A DNA stretch of 64,000 bases from Caldilineaceae bacterium (GCA_022842065.1 JALHQH010000021.1:1-64000); one strand, 5' to 3'. Positions 8,810-18,300 are shown, counted from the stretch's first letter. Numbers and translations are program-made. The notes: generated by a model not told the origin, from the sequence alone.

Positions 8810-10651
8810 ATGACTACATACGCTTCTTCGACTCGTCGTACCCCCTTGTCGCCCAAGCCCATTACCACGGTAAAGTCAGACGACTGGCACATTTTACGGC
8901 GCTGCTTTCGCTATCTACAGCCCTATTGGTCGACCGTCGTTGCCACCTATGGGGTGATGATTGGGATCACCGTGCTTACCCTGGTGACCCCGCAACTGAT
9001 CCGCTGGATTGTTGACCAGGGCATTCGTGGCCAGAACCTGGGGTTGTTGACCTGGGCGATTGTTGCCCTTTTAGGGTTGACGTTGGTTAAAGGCGTGCTG
9101 ACCTTTTTTGAAGGCCGTTGGTCAGAGGTCATGTCGCAGAACGTGGCCTATGATCTGCGCAACGCGATTCACAGCAAGCTGGCCGAGCTTTCCTTTGCCT
9201 ATCACGATCAGACTGAAAATGGGCAATTACTTTCGCGCGCGATCCAGGATGTTGAACGCATTCGTTTTCTGACCGGGCGCGCCATCCTCCGGCTCACCAG
9301 TAGCATTGTGCTGGCCCTGGGCACAGCTGGCGTCCTCTTCTGGATGAATCCACGCCTGGCCCTGCTCAGCATGGCCGCCATTCCCCTGCTCGCTCATCGC
9401 GGTTATGAATTTGGCCGGCGCATGCGCCCCCTCTCCTTGGCGATTCAACAACAGTTGGCCGTGCTCACCTCACGGTTAGAGCAGAATCTGCGTGGGGCGC
9501 GGGTGGTGAAAGCCTTTGCCCAGGAAAAGGCAGAGACCGCACGCTTTGATCGCGAAAATCAACGCTGGTTCGATCTTTCCGCTGATACGGCCCGTCTGCA
9601 AGCCCTGAATGTCCCGCTCCTCGACCTGATCTCCAACATTGGGGCTATCTTTATTGTCTGGTATGGGGGACGGCTGGTGATCAATGGCCAGTTGACGATT
9701 GGTGAACTGGTTGCTTTTTCCACCTACCTCAGCCAACTGATTCAGCCTGTGCGCCGTTTAGGCATGATTATCCCCGCCATCTCCATGGCCGCGACCGCCG
9801 GTGAACGGATCTTTGAGATTCTCGATACCAAATCGGAAGTGACCGATGCGCCGGACGCCTATGCGTTGCCCGCCGTCCAGGGCCATGTGCGCTTTGAGCG
9901 GATTGGTTTTGCCTACTTTAACCGCCATCAGGTCTTGGCGAACATTACCTTTGAAGCCCAGCCCGGCCAGATTATTGCGCTGCTGGGCGCGACCGGCTCG
10001 GGCAAATCGTCGATCATCAACCTGATCCCCCGCTTCTACGATCCGACCGAGGGGCGCATTACGATTGACGGCCACGACCTGCGCCGCGTCACCATCAACT
10101 CGTTGCGCGACCAGATTGGCATGGTCCTCCAAGAGACAACCCTCTTTGCCGACACCATCCGGGCTAACATTGCCTTTGGTCGCCCTGGTGCGACCGATGA
10201 GGAAGTGATGGCGGCGGCCCAAGCGGCCCAAGCCCATGAGTTTATCACCGGCATGATCGATGGCTATGCGACCCATGTGGGGGAACGGGGGGCGACCCTC
10301 TCCGGCGGGCAAAAACAGCGCGTGGCCATTGCCCGCGCCTTACTCAAAGATCCGCGCATTCTGATTCTGGATGACGCAACCGCCAGTGTGGATAGTGGCA
10401 CGGAAAAGTTGATCCAGTTGGCACTCGCCACCCTGATGCAGGGGCGGACCTCCTTTGTGATTGCCCAGCGGCTGAGCACAGTGCGCGCCGCGAATCTGAT
10501 TCTCGTGCTCAACCAAGGGCGCATCGCCGCTGCCGGCACCCATGCCGAGTTGTTGCGCACCTCCGAGCTCTACGCCCACATCTACCACGGCCAATTGGTG
10601 GCTGGGCACCAAAACGGTCGTACGGCCGCATCGTCAACCATTAACCATTAA
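8810..10651 (+). CDS. ABC exporter subunit with degenerate nucleotide site (half-transporter 1)
   Basis: This is a type-IV ABC half-exporter: an N-terminal six-helix membrane domain (about residues 30-320) followed by an ATPase domain. Walker A is GATGSGKSS near 393 and the signature is a canonical LSGGQ near 497. Walker B reads ILILDDATASVD, so the catalytic Glu is replaced by Asp (about 522). The switch histidine is Gln (VIAQRLSTV, about 553). These substitutions mark the degenerate half of a heterodimeric exporter, and the next gene has the complementary pattern. The expected role is export of lipids, drugs or peptides across the inner membrane; the substrate is unknown. The ATG at 8810 has no clear Shine-Dalgarno. 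Only 22 nt separate its stop from the next ATG. Confidence 0.9.
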   Translation: MTTYASSTRRTPLSPKPITTVKSDDWHILRRCFRYLQPYWSTVVATYGVMIGITVLTLVTPQLIRWIVDQGIRGQNLGLLTWAIVALLGLTLVKGVLTFFEGRWSEVMSQNVAYDLRNAIHSKLAELSFAYHDQTENGQLLSRAIQDVERIRFLTGRAILRLTSSIVLALGTAGVLFWMNPRLALLSMAAIPLLAHRGYEFGRRMRPLSLAIQQQLAVLTSRLEQNLRGARVVKAFAQEKAETARFDRENQRWFDLSADTARLQALNVPLLDLISNIGAIFIVWYGGRLVINGQLTIGELVAFSTYLSQLIQPVRRLGMIIPAISMAATAGERIFEILDTKSEVTDAPDAYALPAVQGHVRFERIGFAYFNRHQVLANITFEAQPGQIIALLGATGSGKSSIINLIPRFYDPTEGRITIDGHDLRRVTINSLRDQIGMVLQETTLFADTIRANIAFGRPGATDEEVMAAAQAAQAHEFITGMIDGYATHVGERGATLSGGQKQRVAIARALLKDPRILILDDATASVDSGTEKLIQLALATLMQGRTSFVIAQRLSTVRAANLILVLNQGRIAAAGTHAELLRTSELYAHIYHGQLVAGHQNGRTAASSTINH

Positions 10652-10673
10652 CCGTTTTCCATTAACGATTACT

Positions 10674-12500
10674 ATGAGCTTCTCCATCGGTTCTTCCGGT
10701 TTTAATATGAGCCCCCGTGGCGCCATCCGCGATGTGGGCAGCAGCGAAGGGGGCCGCGCCTTTGATCCCCAGATCGTCATGCGCCTGCTCGCCTTTGTGC
10801 GTCCCTATGCAGGGCGCATGGCCCTGGCCTTACTCCTGATGATCATCTCCTCGGCCTTGACCCTGTTGACCCCCTACCTGATCAAGATCGCGATTGATGA
10901 ACATATCGCCCAGCGTGACGTAACGGGCCTCGACCGTATTGCCCTCTGGACCGCGCTAGCCTTTATTGGCATTTACATTACCAGCGCGGTGCAGCGTTAT
11001 CTGCTGTCGTGGGTGGGGCAACAGGTGCTCGCCACCATGCGCAGCCAACTCTTTGCACATCTGCAACGGCTCCCGCTCAGTTACCATGACAACACGATCA
11101 TTGGCGTCACCGTCTCGCGCGTGATCAACGATGTCGGGGTGATCAACGAACTGCTCTCGCAAGGGCTGCTAACGCTGGTCGGCGATATGCTGCTGCTCGT
11201 TGGCATTGTGGTGGTGATGATCTCTATGAGCCCCATGTTAGCGCTCTATAGCTTTGCCGTGATCCCGCTCATGTTAATCGCGACCCATCTCTTTGCTACG
11301 CGGGCTAAGGTTGCCTTTCGCCAGACCCGCGCCAGAGTGGCCGCGGTCGTGGGTGATCTAGCGGAGAATATTGCCGGCATGCGCGTGATTCAAGCCTTTG
11401 CGCAGGAAGATGCCTCACTCGCCCGCTTTGATGAAGCCAACCGGGCGAACCGCGATGCCAACATTGCCGCCATGTCGCTCTCCTTTGCCTTTTTACCGAC
11501 GGTTGAATTTCTCAGCATTGTTGCCACCGCAATTGTGCTCTGGTTTGGGGGACGGGCCGTCATCGAAGGCGGCGTCACGATTGGGGTCCTGGTCGCCTTT
11601 CTGGCCTATGTCACGCGCTTCTTCCAGCCAATTCAGGAGTTGAGCCAGCTCTACACGACGATGCAACAGGCGATGGCTGGAGGCGAACGTGTGCTCAGCT
11701 TGCTGGAGACAAAGCCCACCGTCGCCGATCCGGCGTCGGGCCAGACCATGGCACCAATTGTTGGGCAGGTGGAACTGCGCGAAGTCGGCTTTGCCTACAA
11801 CCCGGAGTCACCGATTTTGCATGCCATCAATCTGGTGATCGAGCCGGGGCAGACAGTGGCGCTGGTCGGCCCAACAGGCGCCGGCAAAACGTCGATTGCC
11901 AATCTGGTGGCCCGTTTCTACGATGTCAGCGCCGGTGCCGTCTTGATCGACGGCATCGACGTGCGTACGGTCACCCAAGTGTCACTGCGCCGGCAGATGG
12001 GGCTTGTACCGCAAGATCCCTTCCTCTTTCCCGGCACCATTCGTGACAATATCCGTTTTGGCGGGACAAGCGCCACCGAAGAAGCGGTTGAGGCCGCGGC
12101 CCAATCGGCCAATGCCCATGAATTTATTATGGCATTGCCCGCCGGCTACGATACCGTCATCATGGAAGGTGGGGCCAATTTATCCGTGGGGCAGCGCCAG
12201 TTGATCTGTATTGCCCGCGCCGTGCTGGCCAACCCGCGTATCCTGATTTTGGATGAAGCCACCGCCAGCATTGACACTGTCACCGAAGCGCTGATCCAAG
12301 AGGCATTAGATCGGCTTTTGGCCGGGCGTACCTCGATTGTGATTGCCCACCGCCTCAGCACCATCCGCAACGCTGACCTGATCTGCGCCCTCCAAGCCGG
12401 TCGCATCGTCGAGCGCGGCACCCATGACGAACTGCTAGCCGGCGCTGGCCTCTACGCCGAACTTTATCAACGGCAATTTATGACGCAGGAAGCAGAGTAG
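10674..12500 (+). CDS. ABC exporter subunit with catalytic Glu (half-transporter 2)
   Basis: This is the partner of the preceding gene: six transmembrane helices and an ATPase domain. Walker A is GPTGAGKTS and Walker B is ILILDEATASID with the catalytic Glu (about residue 528); the switch His is intact (IVIAHRLSTI, about 559). The signature is LSVGQ instead of LSGGQ (about 503). The intact LSGGQ of subunit 1 therefore pairs with this complete Walker A/B, and the poor LSVGQ pairs with the degenerate site of subunit 1, as known for TM287/288-type and BmrCD-type heterodimers. I start at ATG 10674 (MSFSIGSS). The frame stays open upstream through the end of the first gene, but that part is only its shadow. 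Confidence 0.9.
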   Translation: MSFSIGSSGFNMSPRGAIRDVGSSEGGRAFDPQIVMRLLAFVRPYAGRMALALLLMIISSALTLLTPYLIKIAIDEHIAQRDVTGLDRIALWTALAFIGIYITSAVQRYLLSWVGQQVLATMRSQLFAHLQRLPLSYHDNTIIGVTVSRVINDVGVINELLSQGLLTLVGDMLLLVGIVVVMISMSPMLALYSFAVIPLMLIATHLFATRAKVAFRQTRARVAAVVGDLAENIAGMRVIQAFAQEDASLARFDEANRANRDANIAAMSLSFAFLPTVEFLSIVATAIVLWFGGRAVIEGGVTIGVLVAFLAYVTRFFQPIQELSQLYTTMQQAMAGGERVLSLLETKPTVADPASGQTMAPIVGQVELREVGFAYNPESPILHAINLVIEPGQTVALVGPTGAGKTSIANLVARFYDVSAGAVLIDGIDVRTVTQVSLRRQMGLVPQDPFLFPGTIRDNIRFGGTSATEEAVEAAAQSANAHEFIMALPAGYDTVIMEGGANLSVGQRQLICIARAVLANPRILILDEATASIDTVTEALIQEALDRLLAGRTSIVIAHRLSTIRNADLICALQAGRIVERGTHDELLAGAGLYAELYQRQFMTQEAE

Positions 12501-12556
12501 ATAATCTTATAGTTTGTTGGATATGTAACGTATCAGGGAATGAATTATCACAACTT

Positions 12557-12585
12557 TTCGCAGCTGTGGTATACTGCTGTATAAT
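12557..12585 (+). promoter_or_regulatory. Possible promoter of dnaN
   Basis: A perfect TATAAT lies 32 nt upstream of the GTG start; the -35 candidate (TTCGCA) at 17 nt is weak. An overlapping TATACT is nearby. Confidence 0.4.
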
Positions 12586-12617
12586 TTTCCACCATTGTAG
12601 ACATGTAGGAGGCCCCA

Positions 12618-13844
12618 GTGCGGGTAAGCTGTCATCAGGAAAACCTGGCTAAAGGATTGTCGATTGTGAGTCGGGCTGTTTCGTCACGCACAACGATGCC
12701 GGTGCTCAGCAATATTTTGCTGGAGGCCAAAAACAACGAACTACGCCTGGCCGCGACCAATCGCGAGATCGGGATCAACTGCTGGATCGGTGCCAAGGTC
12801 GAGGACGAAGGCGCGATTACCGTGCCGGCGCGCCTGTTGAGCGAATTTGTCAACAGCTTGCCACCTGAGCGCATTGATATGGAACTGGCCGTACGGACAC
12901 AGACGTTGCATCTCAATTGTGCCCGGTTCACGGCCAACATGAAAGGGATCGACGCCTACGAATTTCCCTTGATTCCGACCGCACAGGCACAGGGCAACAG
13001 TGATGATGGGGCCAATTCAGTGCCGATCATCGATGGCATGCGGCTGGAGTTGGAAAGTGGCGGGCTGCGCAAAATGATCGACCAGGTGATTTTTGCCGCA
13101 TCGAGCGACGAAAATCGCCCAACCCTCACCGGTGTCGAGGTAAGTTTTGCGCAAGATCGGCTGACCATGGCGGCGACCGATGGCTATCGGCTGAGCCTGC
13201 GCAGCGTCCCCTTGACCCAGGGGCTAACCGAAGAGAAGCTGACGGTGATCGTGCCGGCGCGGAGCTTGGGCGAACTAGCCCGCATTAGTGCCGATGCCGA
13301 TGAAAATCGCTCGGTCCAGGTGATCCTGACGCAGGCGCGCAATCAGATTCTTTTCCAACTGTGGGGTAAAGGCGAAGAAGCACGCGGGGCCTTTCACCGC
13401 GTCGAGTTGGTCAGCGAGTTAATCGATGCCCGTTTCCCCGACTATCGCGCCACCATCCCAAAAAACTACAACACGCGCACCGTGATTGACACCGCCTCGC
13501 TGCTCAAAGCGGTGCGGGTGGCGCTGCTCTTTGCGCGCGACAATGCCAACATTATTCGCGTCAGCGTGCATCCCAGCACGGGTGAGCAGGCCAGCTACAT
13601 GCGCCTCACCGCCAGCAGCAGCGAGATGGGTGATAATGTGAGTGACATTGACGCCATGGTCGAAGGCGAAAGTCTGGAAATTGCCTTTAACGCCAAATAC
13701 ATGATCGATGTGCTCAGCCAGGTCGATCAGCCCCAAGTGGTACTAGAGACAACCCAGCCGACGCGCCCCGGCACCCTGCGGCCCGTGGGCATGGGCACCG
13801 AAGAATTTCTGCATGTGATCATGCCGATGCACCCGCCACGGTAA
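12618..13844 (+). CDS. dnaN: DNA polymerase III beta subunit (sliding clamp)
   Basis: This is the ring-shaped processivity clamp for replication, which tethers Pol III and other clamp-binding proteins to DNA. The sequence shows the three repeated clamp domains, including an N-terminal LAKGLSIVSRAVSSR segment, a middle DENRPTLTGVEVSF segment, ATDGYRLSLR, and the C-terminal end FLHVIMPMHPPR, which matches the conserved clamp C-terminus (IMPM.L/R). Its 408 aa is slightly longer than the usual 365-380. The GTG start at 12618 is supported by AGGAGG at about 6 nt. It is not next to dnaA or recF here and has its own promoter and terminator, so it is probably monocistronic. Confidence 0.95.
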   Translation: MRVSCHQENLAKGLSIVSRAVSSRTTMPVLSNILLEAKNNELRLAATNREIGINCWIGAKVEDEGAITVPARLLSEFVNSLPPERIDMELAVRTQTLHLNCARFTANMKGIDAYEFPLIPTAQAQGNSDDGANSVPIIDGMRLELESGGLRKMIDQVIFAASSDENRPTLTGVEVSFAQDRLTMAATDGYRLSLRSVPLTQGLTEEKLTVIVPARSLGELARISADADENRSVQVILTQARNQILFQLWGKGEEARGAFHRVELVSELIDARFPDYRATIPKNYNTRTVIDTASLLKAVRVALLFARDNANIIRVSVHPSTGEQASYMRLTASSSEMGDNVSDIDAMVEGESLEIAFNAKYMIDVLSQVDQPQVVLETTQPTRPGTLRPVGMGTEEFLHVIMPMHPPR

Positions 13845-13868
13845 CGATGAGGGCAGCTTTCAAGATAT

Positions 13869-13902
13869 AAAAAAGGGACACTCTTTCGGGTGTCCCTTTT
13901 TT
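13869..13902 (+). terminator. Intrinsic terminator after dnaN
   Basis: GGGACAC and GTGTCCC pair around a short loop (TCTTTCGG), flanked by an A-run upstream and six T downstream. The symmetrical A/T runs could also stop the minus-strand gene converging from the right. Confidence 0.85.
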
Positions 13903-13949
13903 GATCTGCTCATACGATTGTACCAACTCTATTTATTTTCTCTATTAGA

Positions 13950-15149
13950 TTACGGCATAAACGGTGGCAATTGCAGTTCCATGCCCACCCGCAATTGTTC
14001 GGGCGAAGGCAGTTGGATCCGATTGGCCGCAATCAGTTCAGGCATTTTGTTGACATCGCCGTAGAAGCGATAGGTAATCTCCCACAGCGTATCTCCTTCT
14101 TGGACGACATAAACGGCCGGAAGGCGAATAAACAGATCGACCGCGTTGACCGTTTCTACCCCTTCAATCGCCCCAGCCAGCGTCAGCAACGCCTCGCGGT
14201 CGCTAAAACTGGTGACAAAGCCATCCAAAATCAGTATCTGCTCCTGCCGAGCTGCGGAGACCTGTAATTGCGCCAAATCCGGACGCGCTTGCTGCGTTAG
14301 ATACGCCTGGAGGTCAAAGGGCTGGGTCGCCCCGACGGCGACCGCGTCGCCAGGTGTGCTGGCGGCCACCGCTTCTGGTGCACGCTGGACTACATTCGGC
14401 GGCGGCTCAACCTGGATCGTGGGGAGTGCAGTGGCCGTTGGTAATAAGGTGGCGGGTTCAGCCACCGTTGGCAAATGCACTGGTTCGGCAATCTCTGCAT
14501 CATAGGTGGCGGTGCTGTTATCAGTTGGGGCAAAGAAACCCAGCCAACCAGTCGTACGGTCCACTAGCGCGCCGCCCAGCCCAAGCGCCAACAAGATAAT
14601 CGAGGTGTAAACCGCCGTGCGTACGGGGCGGCGTTTGACCGGGGTGGCAGAAGGCAAGGCGACGCGCCGCGTCGGTAACAGCAGCGGCGGCATTGGTTCT
14701 GCAGTCAAAGCGGCGAGAGGCAAGGCACGGTGCGGTCCCCGCTCACTGCTGAGGACAGGTTGCTTGGTTGCCGCCCGCTGGTCGCGTTGACGCGATTGAT
14801 GCGAACGGAGTAACCATTCGGCTTCAGGGCGTAACACATCGTCAACCGGGACAGCCGCAACATGAAGGCGCATCTGTTCAAAATCACCGATGCGCTGGGC
14901 CAAAATCGCGCCGAGCAAGCGCAATTCGCTACTTGGTTGGTAGCCCAGCCCACGGTCAATCTCCCGCAAGGCCGCCAGTGGTTCCGCACCAGCCGCCAAT
15001 TGGGCGGCCCGATCGTAGAAATATTTAGAGGCGTAGACTGGATGGAGTAGTTCACGCAGATTTTCGCCACAGACCGAACAGAGTTCAGCATCAGGTGAGA
15101 TGTGGACAATGCGACCACAGTTAAAACAGATGACTTCTTGCATAGACAT
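13950..15149 (-). CDS. Zinc-ribbon, membrane-anchored BON/LysM protein
   Basis: The N-terminus is a four-cysteine zinc ribbon (CFNCGRIVHISPDAELCSVC). A helical tetratricopeptide-like stretch to about residue 130 follows. One transmembrane helix (TSIILLALGLGGALV) lies near residues 185-200, then a Pro/Thr/Ala-rich linker. A BON-like fold (about 290-340, LILDGFVTSFSDREALLTL) precedes a C-terminal LysM domain (YVVQEGDTLWEITYRFYGD). LysM binds glycan, so the C-terminal half is probably outside the membrane and the zinc ribbon inside. This domain order suggests an envelope-associated scaffold; its function is unknown. It converges on dnaN and shares the terminator region. Confidence 0.78.
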   Translation of the reverse strand: MSMQEVICFNCGRIVHISPDAELCSVCGENLRELLHPVYASKYFYDRAAQLAAGAEPLAALREIDRGLGYQPSSELRLLGAILAQRIGDFEQMRLHVAAVPVDDVLRPEAEWLLRSHQSRQRDQRAATKQPVLSSERGPHRALPLAALTAEPMPPLLLPTRRVALPSATPVKRRPVRTAVYTSIILLALGLGGALVDRTTGWLGFFAPTDNSTATYDAEIAEPVHLPTVAEPATLLPTATALPTIQVEPPPNVVQRAPEAVAASTPGDAVAVGATQPFDLQAYLTQQARPDLAQLQVSAARQEQILILDGFVTSFSDREALLTLAGAIEGVETVNAVDLFIRLPAVYVVQEGDTLWEITYRFYGDVNKMPELIAANRIQLPSPEQLRVGMELQLPPFMP

Positions 15150-15326
15150 GAATATTCGGCTTGGGTGTTAGGCGGCGGTTACTTGAATCGGCTTTTTGCC
15201 CATGTGCTCGGCAAAAATATACGTTCAATCGGCTAGCGATAGCTGGGGAAATTGTAACATGCTTTACCAGCACACGCAAAGATAGTCTATTAAGATTACC
15301 GTAAGCAAATGATACATAATTTGTGC

Positions 15327-15830
15327 TCACAGCTCGTAATACATAATGTGGAGGGTAATCGCCCGTTGCAGGCGTTGTCCCATCTTGGTAAAGCCATGCT
15401 GCTGATAAAAACGTTCTGCATGCGCGGTTTCGAGCACAATTGCGCGACAGCCCTGCTGACCGGCGATCAGTTTGGCCTGATTGAGCAACTGTGTACCCAA
15501 CCCACGCTGCTGTTGCCCAGGGGCTACCGCCAATGTGGTAATATTCAGCACCGTCCCTGCGGGCTGGTGCGTCACATAGGGATCTTCGTCAAGCGCCGGC
15601 TCGCGCAGTTGTAGCCACTTCTCTGTCGTCAAATACCCCAGGATCGTTGGCTGGCCGGTATCAGCAGTTGCGGCTAACACCACACAGCCGGCGGGGAAGA
15701 CCGCTAATCGTGCCCCAATAATTTCGGCGCTCTCCTGCGCGCCATACCAGCCAAAGATCGCTTCGTCCAACTGCACAATCGACCCTAGATCAGCGCTAGT
15801 TGCCTGGCGTAGTAAAAGCTGCTCAGCCAC
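15327..15830 (-). CDS. GNAT-family N-acetyltransferase
   Basis: This is an acetyl-CoA-dependent N-acetyltransferase. The conserved V-A-P-x-x-Q-x-x-G-x-G acetyl-CoA loop is seen as LAVAPGQQQRGLGTQLL, followed by VLETAHAERFYQQHGF, the typical motif B end. The substrate is unknown. The gene follows the creatininase-family gene by 19 nt on the same strand and is probably co-transcribed with it. Confidence 0.82.
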   Translation of the reverse strand: MAEQLLLRQATSADLGSIVQLDEAIFGWYGAQESAEIIGARLAVFPAGCVVLAATADTGQPTILGYLTTEKWLQLREPALDEDPYVTHQPAGTVLNITTLAVAPGQQQRGLGTQLLNQAKLIAGQQGCRAIVLETAHAERFYQQHGFTKMGQRLQRAITLHIMYYEL

Positions 15831-15849
15831 TTGTTACCTCAGCTATATG

Positions 15850-16662
15850 CTAATGATGATCCTTGCGCCCCGGCAGGTCAACGCTTTTCAGCTCGCCGAT
15901 CAGCTCGATTAGCCCTTCGATTGCGGCTTCTAAAAAGAGCTCACCTTTTTCGCGCGTCGCCACCGCGGCATCACCGCGTACGCCGCTCTCGGTCATCGAA
16001 CTCCAGAAGGGCATCAGCGTGGCAATCGCGCCATCCGCACGTTTGCCGGCCAGCAGGTCGGTCTGAAAACTGGGCGGTAAGGGGGAGCGTTCATTGACGG
16101 CCTTATCCATCTGTGCTAGTTCGGGACGCAAGGCCAGGTAAAGCGACGTTTCGAATTCACCGGCATGCGAGGTGCCGCCATAGTCCGAGGTGCGGATCTT
16201 TTTGCCTTCCTCGCGCAACTTGCGCACCCCCCAATGGTTGACCGTCGCACAGAGCACCCGCCCCTCGGTCTCCACCACCGTCAGGCGTGCGGACATCTCT
16301 AACGGTGCCGTGTTGCTGCCATGGCCGTTGACAATCAAAATGCGCGTAAAGCCATGATGGGCCAGGCTCATACAGACATCCCGCACATAGTTGATGAAGG
16401 TGTCCCAGCGAATCGTAATCGTACCGGGGAAATCCATGTGGTGGGGGCTATAGCCGTGGGTCACCGCGGGAATGAGCACCGCCTCCGCCGGAATGCGCGC
16501 CACGGCGCGCTCACAAATTTCGGTGGCGAGCACCACATCCACATCAACCGGCAGATGGTAGCCATGATCTTCATAGGTGGCCACGGGCAAAACCGCCACC
16601 CGCCCCGCCTTCACGGCCTCATTACATTCCGGCCAGGTCATTTCAGCATAACGATATTTCAT
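15850..16662 (-). CDS. Creatininase-family amidohydrolase
   Basis: This is a metal-dependent hydrolase of the creatininase fold (creatinine amidohydrolase, MftE and FAPy-deaminase relatives). Metal-ligand motifs are clear: EDHGYHLPVDVD near residue 31 (the family E-x-H-G-x-H-L-P-x-x-x-D type), LIVNGHGSN, and GGTSHAGEFETS with the C-terminal Glu ligand. The length (270 aa) is normal. Substrates vary widely in this family, so creatinine should not be assumed. It is the first gene of a two-gene minus-strand unit with a GNAT enzyme. Confidence 0.85.
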   Translation of the reverse strand: MKYRYAEMTWPECNEAVKAGRVAVLPVATYEDHGYHLPVDVDVVLATEICERAVARIPAEAVLIPAVTHGYSPHHMDFPGTITIRWDTFINYVRDVCMSLAHHGFTRILIVNGHGSNTAPLEMSARLTVVETEGRVLCATVNHWGVRKLREEGKKIRTSDYGGTSHAGEFETSLYLALRPELAQMDKAVNERSPLPPSFQTDLLAGKRADGAIATLMPFWSSMTESGVRGDAAVATREKGELFLEAAIEGLIELIGELKSVDLPGRKDHH

Positions 16663-16685
16663 GGGTAGGGTTCCTTGTTAGTGAT

Positions 16686-16781
16686 GCGTGAAACGTGATG
16701 CGTGAAACGTGATTCGAAACCCGTAATCAAGGGAAATGGCGCAGTCAGCAGATCTTACGCATCACGCATCACGTTTCACGC
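16686..16781. repeat. Inverted repeat with tandem GTGATGCGTGAAAC units
   Basis: Two perfect 20-bp arms (GCGTGAAACGTGATGCGTGA and its complement) are 56 nt apart. The left arm is itself part of a tandem repeat. The right arm runs into the last codons of the GNAT gene ending at 16776, so it may act as a terminator for that gene. Confidence 0.65.
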
Positions 16782-17249
16782 CTTACGTTTATAAAAGATC
16801 AGTTCATTGATACTGGGTAATACAAAGTCGGGGATGGTGCCGATCTGCTGATAGCTCAGGCGGGCATAGAAACGTTGTGCAGCCCCATTAAAATCAGAGA
16901 CGAGCAGAAAGATGCTCTCCACCTGGGCAAACATGGCGGTCTCGGCTTGGCGCAGCAGCGCTTCGCCGACGCCCTGCCCGCGTAAAGCCGGTTGCACGCC
17001 AATCAGCATAATATACCCACCCCGTTGAAACGCGCCACGCGTTGCATACCAGAGAAAACCAGCAACTTGCGCTGGCTCTTGTGACGCAGCCACTTCAGCG
17101 ACAAGGATCGTTGCGCCTTGATCCAATCCTTGTTGCAGGCGCGCCGCGGCGCTCGCTTCGGTCACACCATAACGTTGCCAAAGCAGGGTGGTGGCCATCA
17201 ACTGGGCCAAGTTAGCAATATCGGCAGCTTGGAGGGGACGGATCAGCAT
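16776..17249 (-). CDS. GNAT-family N-acetyltransferase
   Basis: A second acetyltransferase, unrelated in detail to the one at 15327. It has the acetyl-CoA loop VQPALRGQGVGEALL and the FNGAAQRFYARLSYQQIG motif near the C-terminus. The substrate is unknown. The extreme 3' end lies in an inverted repeat, so the last residues may be a late addition by the repeat. It is divergent from the gene at 17350, with about 100 nt between. Confidence 0.82.
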   Translation of the reverse strand: MLIRPLQAADIANLAQLMATTLLWQRYGVTEASAAARLQQGLDQGATILVAEVAASQEPAQVAGFLWYATRGAFQRGGYIMLIGVQPALRGQGVGEALLRQAETAMFAQVESIFLLVSDFNGAAQRFYARLSYQQIGTIPDFVLPSINELIFYKRKA

Positions 17250-17314
17250 GGCATGAGTCCTATCATTTCATTGTGCGAAATATCATAGCAGCAGACGGCT
17301 AGAACACAAAGTAG

Positions 17315-17343
17315 TTGACATTGTTATGCTCGCTCTCTATAAT
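17315..17343 (+). promoter_or_regulatory. Consensus sigma70 promoter giving a leaderless message
   Basis: A perfect TTGACA, a 17-nt spacer and a perfect TATAAT. The -10 box ends 6 nt before the ATG at 17350, so transcription should start at or within a base or two of the start codon. Confidence 0.8.
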
Positions 17344-17349
17344 GTTTCT

Positions 17350-18279
17350 ATGAATACCAATCTCCCACCTCGCCGCTTATATACGCTTTGGCATCGCTTT
17401 CTGGCGAAGATTCTCGAACTGACCGTAGGCCGACTTGGCGTACAAGTTGAGAGCGAGATGCAGATCAGCAGCGATCCGCCCAAGATCGATGTCGTCCTCT
17501 TGCGACGGGAGACAGCGGCGTGGACAGCTGCCCAAGCCGCCTTATTACCGGATGGCGTACGCGATACGCCGGCACACCATGTTTTGATAGAGTTCAAATA
17601 CAGCGAATCACTAACGCTAGATGCAGTGATTCAGGCATTGGGGTACGAATATTTTTTTCGCACGAATCGGGAACTGCCGCAGGCTGATGTGCAGATGTTC
17701 ATCCTCTGTGCGCAAACACCACGCCACGAACGATTGCGTGAACTGGGCTATACCGAAACAATTTGGCCGGGGGTGTTACGTAGCAGCAATATCTATGCCA
17801 GTCATATCACACTGCTGCTCTTGAACGAGTTGCGCGACGAGCCGCACAATGCCTTTGTCAAAACGTTTGCCAGTCGCAAGCAGCAAAAAGCCAAGGCATT
17901 TGTCCTGTTACAGCAGTTTCATGAACTGTCGGTAGACTTGTTGCGTTTGTTGGAAGGCTTAGAGACTATTTGGTCACTGCCGGAAGGAGCAAAGATGAGT
18001 GAATTACTAACGGTTGAACAAGTGATCGAGATCGGCAAAGAGCGTAGCCGGCTCTTGTTGCACAATCTACCACCGGAAGAGATTGATCCTTATATCAATC
18101 CATTGTACAAACAACAATTGGTCGAAGAAGGCATCGAAAAAGGCATTGAATACCGCACGCGCGAAATTGTGCTAGCAATGGTTGCGCGTAAGCTTGATTT
18201 AAAGACAATTGCCGATGTCACCGGTTTAACCATTGACGAAGTAAAAGCGATCCTTGCCGAAGACCATTCTGCGCACTAG
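17350..18279 (+). CDS. PD-(D/E)XK nuclease-like protein (Rpn/DUF4351-like)
   Basis: The protein has 309 residues. The N-terminal half has the signature of the restriction-endonuclease fold: PKIDVVLL (Asp on strand 2) and HVLIEFKYSES (E-x-K on strand 3), followed by predicted helices. The C-terminal third is helical, with MSELLTVEQVIEIGKER and a tail (REIVLAMVARKLDLKTIADVTGL) like the short regulatory tails of Rpn-type putative transposase/nucleases. The start at 17350 is fixed by the promoter: the earlier in-frame ATG at 17326 lies inside the promoter spacer and cannot be in the transcript. It is probably a DNA-directed nuclease of unknown role and appears monocistronic. Confidence 0.65.
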   Translation: MNTNLPPRRLYTLWHRFLAKILELTVGRLGVQVESEMQISSDPPKIDVVLLRRETAAWTAAQAALLPDGVRDTPAHHVLIEFKYSESLTLDAVIQALGYEYFFRTNRELPQADVQMFILCAQTPRHERLRELGYTETIWPGVLRSSNIYASHITLLLLNELRDEPHNAFVKTFASRKQQKAKAFVLLQQFHELSVDLLRLLEGLETIWSLPEGAKMSELLTVEQVIEIGKERSRLLLHNLPPEEIDPYINPLYKQQLVEEGIEKGIEYRTREIVLAMVARKLDLKTIADVTGLTIDEVKAILAEDHSAH

Positions 18280-18300
18280 ACAATCGCCGATAGATTACAA

